Source: Eriocheir sinensis (Eukaryota > Arthropoda > Malacostraca > Decapoda > Varunidae). Taken from it: a DNA stretch of 64,000 nucleotides. The stretch is from assembly GCF_024679095.1 (NCBI RefSeq), contig NC_066549.1, positions 6,196,920 to 6,260,919 of the forward strand. Reading direction: 5' to 3'. This document shows, in pieces, positions 21,233 to 37,970 of the stretch (the stretch's first letter is position 1; every line of letters starts with the position of its first letter). Made by a program: the position numbers and the translations under genes. The notes beneath the pieces are model-generated. The model saw only the letters and a list, made by a program, of their open reading frames with translations. It searched no databases and was not told the origin of the DNA.

Positions 21233-23429
21233 CCATAGTTTACAAGAGTTAACTATGCCATGTGTGTCATTAACGTCATTTTCCCTCGGTAATCACTTTA
21301 ATCTCACGTTCCTCAAACATATTTTCCTCAGGTCAGCCTCGCCAAAACACTCACGACACGAAGCAAATGGCAGCTAATGACAAGGAACAATGATGAATCT
21401 CCCCTTTTAACGTCCTAATTTTCCTTCATGGGATTGGAGGGGCTATAAGTCTCTCCCACTCTCGACGATCGTATACTCCTTAATCCTTCTCCCGTCTCCC
21501 TCCACAATCATGAATAAGAAATGAAAAGCACGTCAGCATACATCAAACAGGATTATAAGTACAAGTCATTCTGTTTATTGGCATACACGACGTACACAAC
21601 ACTACAACAACATACCCGAGCCACAGACCGCCGAAACAGCACCTTAATAACCTAACGCAGACACTTCAAAGATATCATGAACAAGGAACTAGTTAGTGAA
21701 AGCGTTAGGCGAGGGAGAACGCTTTGTGCAACTAATAAGTGTGTGCAATATGGCGCGGCGGGGAGGCGGAATGTTGTTAATTAATGTGAGCAGATGAATG
21801 ATTAAAATACTTGAAAGGCGAGAACGGAGGGTAAGAGGGTAAGCGTGGCAGAGGCTTGTAAGATGTGGCAGCCAATGTTATAGCGAGTGGGTGGTGAGTA
21901 GGTGGTGAAACAAGGATTAATGAAGCATAGTTGACTGGTTGGTTGGTTGTCTCTCTAATTACGTATCAGTGTGTCGTGTGTGTGTGTGTGTGTGTGTGTG
22001 TAACATCCATATATACATCCATACGTAATACACAAGACATTATACCCACAACACCATTTATGTTTTAGAGGCGTTTTCGAGACGTATTAGACATGAACAC
22101 CACAAGATTACCAACAATTGACAGGAATAATGCTAATTTCCACGGACATAAATAAAAATGCAAGTGACTGACAAAATCCTGTACTTCCTTCAGATAGTCA
22201 GATATAAAGCATAAAAAAAAGTCATTTCTTGCTGCCAGAGGAGTAAAAAAGATTGGTGTATTCTGTTATATTGCTGTTTTCCATTGAATTTTCTTTTCCA
22301 CCTATATAAAAACCTGCAGATAACACACAAGCTCCTTTACTCATTTTGATATCCTCAGACTTAGAGCTTAAAAAGATTAGGCCATTTTTTGCCGTCAGTA
22401 GAAAAAAAAATGGTCTAAAATATGATTCTTTTCCACTGCGTCTTGCATCTAGGTGTATACAGAGCCATAGAATAAGAGCTTCGTCAACTTAATCAGAGGC
22501 GCTGTGTTGTTACCAAGGGTCGCGCGAAACTGAATTTGACGCTGATGAGAACAGTATATTTATTTATGTGTGTGCTCCACGTATCGTCAGGATCTCGAAG
22601 TATCTAGAGCACAAAACAAATGTTGTATCAGCACCAATTTGAATTCCACACGGCTCTTTCGGTAACAACATAGCACCTGTGATGAAATTGGGCAAACTCT
22701 CCTAAACCAGCACCCGGTAACAGCAAGAGCAAGCGGAGAGGTTAAGCCAATATTGAGTTGCGGCAGACGGGTTCCTCTCATGTGAACGCTCGACCTGCCT
22801 CTCGCTGCCTCCCGCCACACCTCAGCGAAGCGAAGGGCGGCGCTGCTCCAGAGACCGCCTTCTATTGGCTCTCCGCGCACGAACCTGTCTCGCGGTAAAC
22901 ATACGTAATGCTTGGGTGATACTTGACTCTTGTATACAACGGTCTCTAGGTATGAATTCGTGTGTGTATGTGGGTGTGTATGAGAATATGTATGAATATT
23001 TGTATGTATGCGAATGGATGAATGTGAATGTATGTATGAATGATTGTATGTTCAAATATATGCATGTAAGTATGAATGCATATATTTGTGCTTATATAAA
23101 TGTATGTATGCATGTATAACGGATGTATATGTAATTATGTATGTATGAATGGATGGATGGACTTATGTATGTCTGTGTATAGAGATAAATATAGATAAAT
23201 AGAAACATATATATAGATCAATAGACAAATAGAGACAGATAGAAATACAGGCAAGACGAGACGAGAGAGACCAGACGTGGGATAACCCAACACACACAAC
23301 AATAACAGCATTTAAGGCATCACTGTAACATTTCCACGCTGGCTGAGCACAGGCCTGAGAGAGAGATAATTCACGGCTCCGCTAATTCTGGGCCGCCGAG
23401 ACACCAGGCAGGAGGAGCGACATTCGTAG
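21233..23429. other. No supported gene; short repeats
   Basis: (GT)n at 21,976-22,000 and TATG/TGAATG-rich cryptic repeat at 22,960-23,170. A 97-codon minus-strand frame (22,587-22,880) has no recognised domain. Confidence 0.4.
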
Positions 23430-24045
23430 TGAAGCAGTGCCGAGATAGTGAACCAGTGCCGAGATAGTGAACCAGTGCCGAGATAAGTAAACCAGTGCCG
23501 AGATAAGTGAACCAGTGCCGGGATAAGTGAACCAGTGCCAGAATAAGTGAACCAGTGCCGAGATAAGTGAACCAGTGCCGGGATAAGTGAACCAGTGCCG
23601 AGATAAGTGAACCAGTGCCGAGATAAGTGAACCAGTGCCGAGATAAGTAAACCAGTGCCGAGATAAGTGAACCAGTGCCGAGATAAGTGAACCAGTGCCG
23701 AGATAAGTGAACCAGTGCCGAGATAAGTGAACCAGTGCCGGGATAAGTGAACCAGTGCCGAGATAAGTGAACCAGTGCCAGAATAAGTGAACCAGTGCCG
23801 AGATAAGTGAGCCAGTGCCGAGATAAGTGAACCAGTGCCGAGATAAGTGAACCAGTGCCGAGATAAGTGAACCAGTGCCGAGATAAGTGAACCAGTGCCG
23901 AGATAAGTGAACCAGTGCCGAGATAAGTGAACCAGTGCCGAGATAAGTGAACCAGTGCCAAAATAAGTGAATCAGTACCGAGATAAGTGAACCAGTGCCA
24001 ATATAAGTGAACCAGTGCCGAGGTAAGTCAATCAGTACCGAGATA
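23430..24045. repeat. 20-bp minisatellite, block 1, about 30 copies
   Basis: The unit is GTGCCGAGATAAGTGAACCA. Variants such as GTGCCGGGATAAG and GTGCCAGAATAAG recur. Three units equal 20 codons, so a long minus-strand frame with a 20-residue period is open; it is a product of the repeat. The same unit recurs 1.3 kb away at 25,325. Confidence 0.95.
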
Positions 24046-24523
24046 TGAAATTAAATAGAACCGAAATTTGTGAAGCATTGCTGAGATACGTGAACCAGCG
24101 CTGACCCAGTTCATGAGCCCCGGAACAGACGCCAAACATACTACAAAGTCTGTGATGCATACCGACACAACAATAGCATCAAGTCGTGAACGCTTCCAGC
24201 AATGCAGCGCCGACGAAGAGTTCTGGAGCATCGAAAATTCCTGTTCCATTCCTGTCCCATTCCTGTCCCATCTAATGTTCCTGATTTTCTTTTTTACTTA
24301 GCTGCATCAACGAAAGCTACACTCGTTTCCATCCTCTGTCTCATTATATATTCCTGATTCCTTTTTTTTCTACTAACTATGTCTACAAAATCTTCACAAA
24401 TATGCATCCTCCGTCCCATTTGATATTCTTGCTATTATTTTTCCTTAACTGCGTCTACGGAATCAGCTCTCATGTTCGTTCTCTCTCCCATTTCGGTCGA
24501 CTAGCTTTCAATTTCGAGCCATT

Positions 24524-24679
<156 letters not shown>

Positions 24680-24934
24680 CGGGATTACCATTCTTCCTTT
24701 CAAGTTTAACGTTTCATTTCTGCGCCATCAATTGCATCTAAAGTATCGATATTCATTTTTTTATTTTTTTATCCGCCTCTCAGGTTATCAAACTCCATTC
24801 CCGGACCATAAATGCCATCCCCAATATCTCGATTTCAATACACACTTATCATTCTTTTTCAGTTTATCGTCCTTCATTTCCGAGCCATTAACTCCATTCC
24901 TGTCCCATTCTCGACCCATTTTATGTTCCTGCTT

Positions 24935-24985
24935 TTGTTTCCTTTTTTTTATGCCCTTGAACTGACTCCTCTGCTGTAAAACAAA
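24935..24985 (-). mobile_element. SINE-C head fragment (minus strand)
   Basis: Minus strand: TTTTACAGCAGAGGAGTCAG, TTCAAGGGCAT, A-rich. Only about 50 bp is recognisable. Confidence 0.6.
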
Positions 24986-25114
24986 AGAATCACAGCCTCT
25001 GCAGCCTTATGAATTCACAATTAAATTTACACCTTTTTACGCTAATTTTTTTTTTTTTTATAACTTTTACCTATGTTCGTATGGGTTCGCTATTTGGGGG
25101 ATGTGGCGTGGGGT

Positions 25115-25308
25115 TACCGTTGCCAGATTACCGTACTCAGAGTCTCGTATTTACCGGTTTCTGAGCCACAGCTATTTCCAAAAAACACCAATAATTAACC
25201 ATTTTAACGATAACTATATATAAAGACAGTTATTGGGGTCGAGGAGGGAGTTTTGGGGTCGGAAATCGGCAAAGATAAGAGGCTATGTATGACAATCTGG
25301 CAACGTTG
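25115..25308. mobile_element. hAT-like MITE, copy 5 (194 bp)
   Basis: Flanks CGTGGGGT (25,107-25,114) and CTTGGGGT (25,309-25,316) match at 7 of 8. Tips are TACCGTTGCCAGATTACCG and CAACGTTGCCAGATTGTCA. It ends 15-20 bp before the second 20-bp minisatellite block. Confidence 0.9.
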
Positions 25309-25324
25309 CTTGGGGTTGACCGGA

Positions 25325-25795
25325 TGCCGAGATAAGTGAACCAGTGCCGAGGTAAGTTAGCCAGTGCCGAGATAAGTAAAGCAGTGCCGATATGAGTGAA
25401 CCAGTGCCGAGATAAGTGAACCAGTGTCGAGATAAGTGAACCAGTGCTGAGATAAGTGAACCAGTGCCGGGATAAGTGAACCAGTGTCGAGATAAGTGAA
25501 CCAGTGCTGAGATAAGTGAACCAGTGCCGAGATAAGTAAAGCAGTGCCGATATGAGTGAACCAGTGCCGAGATAAGTGAACCAGTGTCGAGATAAGTGAA
25601 CCAGTGTCGAGATAAGTGAACCAGTGTCAAGATAAGTGAACCAGTGCCGAGGTAAGTGAACCAGTGCCGAGATAAGTAAAGCAGTGCCGATATGAGTGAA
25701 CCAGTGCCGAGATAAGTGAACCAGTGTCGAGATAAGTGAACCAGTGCTGAGATAAGTGAACCAGTGCCGGGATAAGTGAACCAGTGCCGGGAAAT
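25325..25795. repeat. 20-bp minisatellite, block 2, about 23 copies
   Basis: Same unit as block 1, in the same orientation, with its own variant set (GTGTCGAGATAAG, GTGCTGAGATAAG, GTGCCGATATGAG). A higher-order period is visible: the run of GAGATAAGTAAAGCAGTGCC followed by GATATGAGTGAACC appears at 25,370, 25,530 and 25,670. Confidence 0.95.
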
Positions 25796-26866
<1,071 letters not shown>

Positions 26867-27377
26867 GACAATTTCTCTATCTCTATAAACCTAATTTCAC
26901 CCACCTATCTATCTCTATAAACCTGCCTATTCATCCATTTATAAATCACTTCATTTGCCTGTGTGTTTTTTTACTCCTTCATCCATCTATCTATCCATCC
27001 ATCACTCTCCCCTTTCTTCCTCAGGCACACTCACTCCCTTTTATCTCTGTCTGTGTACGTCTCTCTCTCTCTCTATCTCTCTCCCCCTGTTTATGCATAC
27101 CCACTGTTTTCCATTTCCCACAAATCCAACTCACTCCGAGGCTCAAAACCGATTAAGACCAAGGCCAGACTGCTGCTGTGGGCGCGAGGTGGGCTGTTCC
27201 GTTGGTAGCCTCGGCGTTGTGGTGGGGAGGAGAGGGAGGAGGAGGAGGAGCAGGCCTTCAGGTGCGACGCAGGTAGTGGCGATCTAAGGCAGCTTCGTGA
27301 CTAATGCCTGTTTGATAACGTAGAGGGAAGAGGACGCAGATAGGGCAGACTGGGGAGGGAAATGAGAGCCTACGAAT

Positions 27378-27675
<298 letters not shown>

Positions 27676-28059
27676 CATATCCGTTAATCTACTCCAGATG
27701 CTCAAAGTCGAGAAAAACAAAAAAAAATCGGATTGGACGCTTTATCTCCCCACCCCCTCCCCGCCTGTCACCTCGAGCTCCATTAAGAATCAAAGAAAAC
27801 GAGACAGTAGTGCTTTCAGATAGATCAACAAACCACCTAATCCGGACAATCAAAGGCTGGCAACAAACCCCCGCGGGACTAAATCACACCAAGCACGCGT
27901 GATCCTGCGACGTGACTTTGGCGGGAGACGGAGAGCGGGAGCGGCGGCGGTAGTGGTGACGGACGGGGGCGGCGGCGGGAGTGAAGGGGGCGGGGGTGGT
28001 GGTGATGGTGGTGGAGGGGGTGTACGTGAGTGGCATCTGCGGTGAGTGGAGGTGTCAAA

Positions 28060-28640
28060 GAGAGGAGGAGGAGGAGGAGGAGGAGGAGGAGGAGGAGGAG
28101 GAGGAGGAGGAGGAGGAGGAGAAAGCGAGGTAGGAGGAGGAGGAGGAGAAAGCGAGGTAGGAGGAGGAGGAGGAGGAGAAAGCGAGGTAGGAGGAGGATG
28201 AAAATTGGAAGGTGAAAAGAAGACGAAGTATCATTATCATTATTATTATTATTACCATTATTAGTATTATTATTAGTAGTAGTAGTAGCGTCAGTATTAG
28301 TATTAACATTTTCCATTTTTTTTGGTCAAGGGAGATAAAGAGGAACAGGAGAAAGAGCAGAAAAAGGATGAGAAGAAGAGAGACAAGTGAAAGGAAAAGA
28401 AAATGACCGAGCAGGCAGAGGAAGGAGAGGAGATGGAGGAGGAAAATGAGGAGGAGGAGAAGGAAAAAGAGGAGGAGGAGAAGACAATGGAAAGAAGAAG
28501 AAAGACACTGAGGATGCCGAGGAGGGCGAGGAGGCTGAGGAGGAGGAGGAGGAAAATGAGGACGACGAGAAAGAGAGACAAGAAAGAAATTAAAAGTGAT
28601 AACATGTGGGAAAGGAGGAAGTTTAAGAAAAGGAGGAAAA
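28060..28640. repeat. Purine-rich low-complexity block with (GGA)n and (ATT)n
   Basis: GGA repeats 28,060-28,195 include a 30-bp sub-repeat (GAGGAGAAAGCGAGGTA) three times. ATT/AGT trinucleotides lie at 28,228-28,300, and a degenerate purine tract at 28,330-28,640. Long Leu/Ser-, Arg- and Glu-rich frames are by-products. Confidence 0.9.
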
Positions 28641-28692
28641 AAGATGACAAAGAAACATAAAAACCAACAAAAAACATACTTCTGGGACTGAT

Positions 28693-28695
<3 letters not shown>

Positions 28696-28742
<47 letters not shown>
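28696..28742. repeat. (GT)23 microsatellite
   Basis: Uninterrupted GT. A second short GT array lies at 29,168-29,197. Confidence 0.97.
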
Positions 28743-28743
<1 letters not shown>

Positions 28744-28984
28744 ACAAGGAAGGAGAAATAAGAAAAAACACGAGGAAGAGAAAGAAAAATAAAAAGAAGC
28801 AAACTATTCCTGGAAAGTGGTAACACCGGTGGACAAGGAATCATAATGTACCAAAGAGGCGACGGCACTTTTCCTGGCACTGAGATCGGGACAAAGAAAA
28901 CGTGAAAACCCTCTTCGTCCTATCTCGAGGCCTTGACCGTCCGCCCACCGCTCCTTACAACAGTGCCCAGACATTCATATTCGA

Positions 28985-29110
28985 CCAGTCTTTCATAGGA
29001 GTTGGGGTCATTTCCAGGGGTAGATTTATGACCCTGGTGGTAGTTTGACGCTTCTTCTATACCGTGAACTTAAAATAAACACTCATTAGAACCACAGTGA
29101 TCCCCTTTAT
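28985..29110 (+). mobile_element. SINE-C 3' tail fragment
   Basis: GACCCTGGTGGTAGTTTGAC, GCTTCTTCTATACCGTGAAC and AAACACTCATTAGAACC match the 3' portion of the long copy at 35,810-35,905. The 5' part is absent. Confidence 0.55.
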
Positions 29111-29165
29111 GTCTTTGGAAATGGTTGATGCAAGAGGCGGCAGGATCAAAGAATACCGACTAGTA

Positions 29166-29196
<31 letters not shown>

Positions 29197-29539
29197 CATC
29201 ATAACGACGACCTATAAACTATTGCTTTCATCTCTTCTAAGTTTTTAATATCTATTCCAATGCCGAAGGAAACGAAAAGAATAATGACCTCGGAAAAGAT
29301 AACCCCCATGAATAGATTGCTGCAGAATAACCTTTGCAAAAATTCTGTCCCATGTAGAAATGACGCAAGAAGGAGACTCAAAAAACACATCCAGTGGCGT
29401 CTTGATGCTCGTCTCTTGATTTATAATTGGAGTCGTGTAGGAAGGAAGAAGGATAATCAGTATGGAAGAAGAAAAGTTGTCCTGGAGTTAACAGATGAAA
29501 GGAAAGAGAGAATGGAAGAGATAGAAGGATGGAAGAAAG

Positions 29540-29895
29540 GGTGAAATGAATGGAAGGATGAATGAAAGGGATGGATGGAAGCGAGGAAAAGATAGATGGA
29601 AGGGATGGGAAAAAGATGGAAGGAGGAATGGAAAGGATGAAACGAAGGATGGAAGGATGAACGGGAGGGAGGATGGAAGGAGGAATGGAAAGGATGAAAC
29701 AAAGGATGGAAGGATGGATGGGAGGTACGGAAGGGAGGATGGAAGGAGGAATGGAAAGGATGAAACAAAGGATGGAAGGATGGATGGGAGGGACGGAAGG
29801 GAGGATGGAAGGAGGAATGGAAAGGATGAAACAAAGGATGGAAGGATGGATGGGAGGTACGAAATGGAGGATGGAAGGAGGAATGGAAGGGGTGA
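29540..29895. repeat. 66-bp minisatellite, about 5 copies
   Basis: GGATGGAAGGAGGAATGG begins at 29,671, 29,737 and 29,803 (exact 66-bp spacing), with diverged units on both sides. It is made of nested GGAAGGATGGAT-type motifs. Open frames here are repeat translations. Confidence 0.9.
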
Positions 29896-29997
29896 AATCT
29901 GCTTATCTACCGTAAATCTATGTATGTGTATAACTATTATATGAGAGCATGAACTAACACATAAACAATACAGAAAGGGGAACACCAGGAAAGACAA

Positions 29998-30282
29998 TCA
30001 CAAGAAGCACTCCCAGCAAGTCAAATACTCTAAGTCTTTAAGGAGAAAAGTAGCTAGGATGTTGAGCAAGCCAAGGTCTATAGTGTGCCGCGCTGCGCCT
30101 GACTTCGGGGAAATTCTCAACAAACTGCGCATCGTTTTGCTCTCACCCACGTTATTTTCAGCCCCGTCCTTGGCCGTGTCTGCCTGAGGGTCGGTCGCCT
30201 CCCTGAGTGAGCCTCGCGTAGTAAGCATGTCAGCCAGCCTCGCGTCCTTGGCCACAGTGGAAGCAAGTGTCGCGTATAACAT
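29998..30282 (-). other. Unresolved 94-codon open frame, not called as a gene
   Basis: Unlike most frames in the window, this one is not built from a simple repeat and has a mixed composition (SLREATDPQADTAKDG, NNVGESKTMRSLLR). I recognise no family, signal peptide or membrane segment. It could be an exon, a decayed element or chance. Confidence 0.2.
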
Positions 30283-30329
30283 TCCAGTCTTTCACGTTAA
30301 TACGCTAAGCACGCAAAAAAAAAGGGAAG

Positions 30330-30424
30330 TTTATAGGAGCAGGAGCAGTAAGTAGCGGGGTTTTTTTTCATTTTTCTTTACGCCCTTGAACTGTCTCCTT
30401 ACCTGTAAAAAAAAAAAAAAAAAG
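30330..30424 (-). mobile_element. SINE-C fragment (minus strand)
   Basis: Minus strand: TTTTTTTTTTACAGGTAAGG, AGACAGTTCAAGGGCGTAAA, A-rich, CCCGCTACTTACTGCTCC. The order and content match the family. Confidence 0.75.
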
Positions 30425-31011
30425 AGAGAGAGACTATGCCTGACTTTTAAACGTACATATTAGTATTTATTGACAGCTATGTGGCTAATCTGGCTTATTG
30501 ATTCCACTTTTGGGATGAAGTTAGTTACAGCAAAACATTTTACAAACTCGCTCGTAAAAAGTTAAATGGTAAAAAAAAATCAACGAGACCAACTTACAAC
30601 GCCTTGAAAACCGGGTTAAAAAAGATAAATCGGCCACATAATTACTGAAGAAAAATATTACGACGTTTAAATAATCAGGCGTATACAACTACACGCAAAA
30701 GATGATACTTAAGTCACTCAAAGCAACACGTTTTCTTTTACGATCAAACTAAAAGCAGGAACCTCGTCTCGGTGCGTCGCGGTCGTTTTGCAGTAAATTT
30801 CACAAAGTGCTTCCAAATTTTCCACTCAATTTCTTTCCTTCCTCTACACAGTGTGCCGCCAACGACTGTCATTCTCCAGGGTTTCAAAGACGCTCTTCAG
30901 AGTCTCCTGCAGTGTATAATTTGTCCCAAAGCGAACTTGTAATTTAGTAAGGGCAAGCTAGTTCATCCTGATAAGATATTGCATAAGTTTCGCCACATGA
31001 AAGACGTCACT

Positions 31012-31017
<6 letters not shown>
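30425..31017. other. No gene seen
   Basis: AT-rich unique-looking DNA with no motif I can name. Confidence 0.4.

Positions 31018-31100
<83 letters not shown>
31018..31100. repeat. (CT)41 microsatellite
   Basis: Uninterrupted CT. Confidence 0.97.
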
Positions 31101-34453
<3,353 letters not shown>

Positions 34454-34456
<3 letters not shown>

Positions 34457-35379
34457 ACTGAGACAGACAAACACAGACAGACAGACAGACAGACAAAGAG
34501 CTGAACATCGCTTGACAAACTATATTCCTTCCTTGCCCAAGAACTCTTAATAAGCCCAGCAGTTTTCACAATCCACCGCTTACCTTGGAGGGACAACACA
34601 TACACTGATGAAACCGCCTCATGAATGGTTCAGGAAGCCACGACTACGCGCTCTCCTAACCAACTTCTGCCATGAATGACGATCACGTACCAAGGCAGCG
34701 GGGGAGGGGGGGGGGGGGGAGGCGGTTGTATTTAACTCAAGCTTCATCAGTCAGATCACGTTACGGGGAGCAGAAAACAACAGACAGCCCACAAACACGC
34801 ATTCAGAACACACCCAAACTCCCTCACTCTACCATGAGGAGTGAGGGAGTTAGGGAGTGACTTCTGACCCTCTATCTTATCGTCGGTATGGGTTCCGCAA
34901 GGGGCGTTCTACTCGCGACCTTCTTGCTGTGTCCTTCAATGCCTTAAAAACCCCAATTATTCCACCTATTTATATGGCACAATCTTCCAAACACCTATCC
35001 CCTATTCTTCGATAACACTCAGCTGTCACCTTCTTCAACATAATAAATATCCTCGGTCTATCCTTGGATCTTCTTGGCTTATTCAGGTTTCAAACGATTC
35101 ACACAGACCCACATGCAAAGTAGACGACACTGTGTGAGAAAAAATGCACCTCTCTATCCGAGTTTGACCTCTCTTCTGGCCTCGCGTTCTTTTTTCTTTT
35201 GTTCTGAGCAGCGTTAGAGGGACATTCTGTTGCTGTTTTTATTTCTTTGCCCTTGAGCTGCCTCCTTTGCTATAAAAAAGTGTTCATTTGTATTTTATTT
35301 ACCTCCTACACGTAAACTCACACACGAATCACAGAATACATATTAAAGAGCATAAGAACACTGACTCAGACCCATATTC
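34454..35379. other. No gene; short SINE-C head
   Basis: GCCCTTGAGCTGCCTCCTTT then GCTATAAAAAA at 35,249-35,280 is the reverse-complemented SINE-C head. A G-run sits at 34,702-34,719. A CCTTGGCATGTG-free, unique-looking remainder shows no gene. Confidence 0.45.
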
Positions 35380-35383
35380 TTAA

Positions 35384-35598
35384 CCCGGTAGCAGCGACGG
35401 ACCAAATTTGTGGCTTTACCGTGTACCAGCGACAGACCAAATTTTTGCCACGATATAAATCCCCAAAAATAAATGATGCATAAACTGATCTGAAATGCGT
35501 TGACATGTGTTATGGAACGGTTTGCGTGAGTGGTGATTTTTTCTCCTTTTTCTCGCTAAGAGGGACCTTTAAGAAACATGATCCCCGCAGCTACCGGG
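35384..35598 (+). mobile_element. TTAA-flanked MITE family 1, copy 3 (215 bp)
   Basis: TTAA at 35,380-35,383, TTCA on the right. Tips CCCGGTAGCAGCGACGGACC and (reverse complement) CCCGGTAGCTGCGGGGATC. Confidence 0.9.
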
Positions 35599-35640
35599 TT
35601 CAACATTTCGGAGCATACACACCCACACTCTCTCTCTCTC

Positions 35641-35910
35641 TCTCTTTTTTTTTTTTACAACAAAGGAGGCAGCTCAAGGGCACAAAAAACAATAATAAAA
35701 AAGGTCCGCTAATCACTGCTCCCATAAAAGAATCAGAAGAGGTGGCCAAAAGCAAGGTCAAATTCGGGAGGAGAGGTGTCCTGATACTTGATAAGGCTTT
35801 CCTAGAGATGGTTGTGGATATTCCCCTGAGTGGTTGCGTGACCCTGGTGGTAGTCTGGCAACGCTTCTGCACCATGAACGTGAAAAACACTCATAAAAAC
35901 CCGACTAATC
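35641..35910 (+). mobile_element. SINE-C, longest copy (~265 bp)
   Basis: T-tract, ACAACAAAGGAGGCAGCTCA, AGGGCAC, A-rich, GTCCGCTAATCACTGCTCCC, GAATCAGAAGAGGTGGCC, GGAGAGGTGTCCTGATACTT. A tail follows: GATGGTTGTGGATATTCCCC, GACCCTGGTGGTAGTCTGGC and GCTTCTGCACCATGAACGTG. The family has about ten fragments in the window. I see no clear pol III boxes, so its class (SINE or 3' end of a LINE) is uncertain. Confidence 0.65.
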
Positions 35911-35964
35911 TCCTTTAAAACCTTGTAATATATTTGTTATGAGAGTCGAGAGCGTCTGAGTATT

Positions 35965-36090
35965 TTTTTTTTTACATCAAAGAACACGGCTCAAAGGCAA
36001 CAAAAAAAGTAAAAAAAAAAAAAAAAAATCCCGCTACTCGCCGCTCCCATAACAGATAAGAGTAAAGAATAGCCAAAAGGAGAGGTATAT
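35965..36090 (+). mobile_element. SINE-C fragment
   Basis: T-tract, ACATCAAAGAACACGGCTCA, A-rich, CCCGCTACTCGCCGCTCCC, then AATAGCCAAAAGGAGAGG. 5' head only. Confidence 0.65.
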
Positions 36091-36344
36091 GGACCTAATT
36101 CAGCGTAACCCGATTAAGAGTGAAGTGGCAACAGGTGTGACGATGCTGAAAAAGTAGATCACCTGTGTGGTTTACGTGTACAGGCCCAGCGAAGCGTCGA
36201 GGGAAATGAATACTGTCTCGTGGTGATCCTGACAGTCGCGGAGAGGCTGTATAAGAAGGCGTCTCGAGAGCTGGTGAGATTGTCGTAAAGAGCAGCCTCG
36301 TTATCACAGTCCAGGTTCTCTTTTGTGTGTTCCTCCGCATTGGC

Positions 36345-36650
36345 CTATATCTTCATTGTCTTTTGTTTTCTTGTTTTTATTGTTATTCTTTTCGTCTTTC
36401 TTCTTATTTTTTTATTTTTTGTCATTCTTTTTTTCATTCTATTACCTCTTTTCTTCTTTTTCCTTATCTCTTTTTTACTTCTTGCATTTATTTTCCTTCC
36501 TCTTCCTTCTTTACCTCCTCCTCCTCGTCTTCCTTTTTCTCTTTCTCTTTCCCTACCTCTTCCTCTTCCACTTCCTCCTCCTTATAATCATCACCATCAT
36601 CTTCCTCTTTCTCTTTCCCTACCTCCTCCTCTTCCTCCTCCTAGTCCTCC
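36345..36650. repeat. Polypyrimidine low-complexity tract
   Basis: T- and C-rich (TTCTTTT, CTTCCTC, CTCCTCCTCC). It ends where the CR1 fragment begins, and frames through it are Phe/Leu-rich by composition. Confidence 0.85.
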
Positions 36651-36654
36651 TCAT

Positions 36655-37739
36655 GAAAATTGGGATAATCACATTCCCAGCGATGTAATCTATCTAGACT
36701 TTCAAAAGGCCTTTCACAAGGCACCACACGAACGACTTCTCAAGAGACTGAAATCAGCGGGACTAAAAGATTGGATCACTGGAAGAAAGCAACGAATTCT
36801 ACTCAACGGACAGGCTTCAGAGTGGCTCCCAGTTACAAGTGGAGTGCCACAGGGGTCAGTCCTGGGCACCATACTCTTTATTATATATATCAACGACCTA
36901 GAAATAGATTAAAATCCACTCTTTCTAAATTTGCTGACGACACCAAAGTGGGAGGGAAGTCCCTCACGACATCAGACTGCGAAATTATCCAGAGAGACCT
37001 GGACCAGATAATTCAGTGGTCGGAAAAGTGGCAGATGTCCTTTAACACTACCAAATGTAATGTAATGCACATCGGGTCCAGAAATAGCAACCACACAGAC
37101 TACATGGGTAGCGAACCACTACAGGCGGTACAGGAGGAAAGAGACCTCGGGGTCACCATCAGCAGTGACCTGAAACAAGCAAAACACTGCAAGTCCCCCT
37201 GCAAGAAAGCCAACACTATGCTCGGGTTCATAGCGAGAAACTTCGAATACAAGACGCCGGGAGTTATGTTATTCTTATATAACTCGCGGGTAAGACCCCA
37301 CCTGGAATACGCCGTGCAATTCTGGTCTCCCATTTACAAGAAAGACATTGAATTACTCGAGAGAGTACAGCGACGCGCTACGAAAAAGATACCATCATTG
37401 AGAACGCAACCTTACGAAGAACGACTCGAGCGACTCAAGCTCTTCACGTTGGAAAAGAGACGATTGCGGGGAGACCTGATACAAGTCTTCAAGTACCTGA
37501 ACAAATTCAGCAATGTTGATCACTCCAAACTCTTCACGCTACAAACCAACCTAGGAGCAAGAAACAACGGAAAAAAAATTCAAGCCAAGCGATGCTTTAC
37601 GGATATCGGCAAGAGTTATTTTTCGAACAGAGTCGTCCGCCACTGGAACAGCCTTCCTGCAGAAGTGGTTAGTGCGGAAACAATCAACTCCTTTAAAAAT
37701 CGCATTGACCGTCACTTTGCTGCGTCGGGAGTGAACTAA
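36655..37739 (+). pseudogene. CR1-clade LINE reverse transcriptase, 5'-truncated and frameshifted
   Basis: The reading begins inside the RT domain: [10 protein letters not shown] (usually D before K..F), [43 protein letters not shown] frameshift near 36,905 moves it one frame; it continues with KFADDTK (catalytic Asp-Asp, about 36,930), WQMSFNTTKCNVMHIG, ERDLGVTIS, the thumb (RVRPHLEYAVQFWSP, LLERVQRRATKKI) and the C-terminal RNase H-less tail (RRLRGDLIQVFKYLN, YFSNRVVRHWNSLP, INSFKNRIDRHF) to a stop at 37,737-37,739. Family CR1 by motif set. The endonuclease and ORF1 are missing, as expected for 5' truncation, so the element is dead. Confidence 0.92.
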
Positions 37740-37900
37740 ACGTATCCCCGAGTACGTACAGAAGTGCTTTGATCCTTCCAGCAAGCCGCTCCTGTGGCTG
37801 ACGGATTGATTAAATCACTGAAAGCAGGCAGCCTCGCAATGAGCCAATAGGCTTTCTGCTGCCTGCTCGTCCATGTTTCCACATTTCCATGTTTCCATGT
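37740..37900 (+). mobile_element. CR1 3' UTR with octamer tail
   Basis: After the stop comes a short 3' UTR ending in GCTTTCTGCTGCCTGCTCGT, then about 4 degenerate copies of CCATGTTT (37,871-37,900). CR1 elements typically end in short 8-bp repeats rather than poly-A, which fits. Confidence 0.75.
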
Positions 37901-37970
37901 TCCCGCCTCCGCCTCCGCCTCCAGCCCTGCCTCCGCCTCCGCCTCCGCCTCCGCCTCCTCCTTTCGTACT
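37900..37970. repeat. (CCTCCG)n hexamer repeat
   Basis: About ten units of CCTCCG/CCTCCA directly abut the CR1 tail. Confidence 0.9.

Noticed and set aside
28055..28771. 238-codon Leu/Ser-rich minus-strand frame resembling a membrane protein
   Set aside because: Built from GGA, ATT and purine-rich low-complexity DNA plus a GT array; hydrophobicity is a by-product of composition.
36325..36650. Upstream extension of the RT frame as the CR1 N-terminus
   Set aside because: It is a polypyrimidine tract that happens to be open; homology to RT starts at about 36,655.
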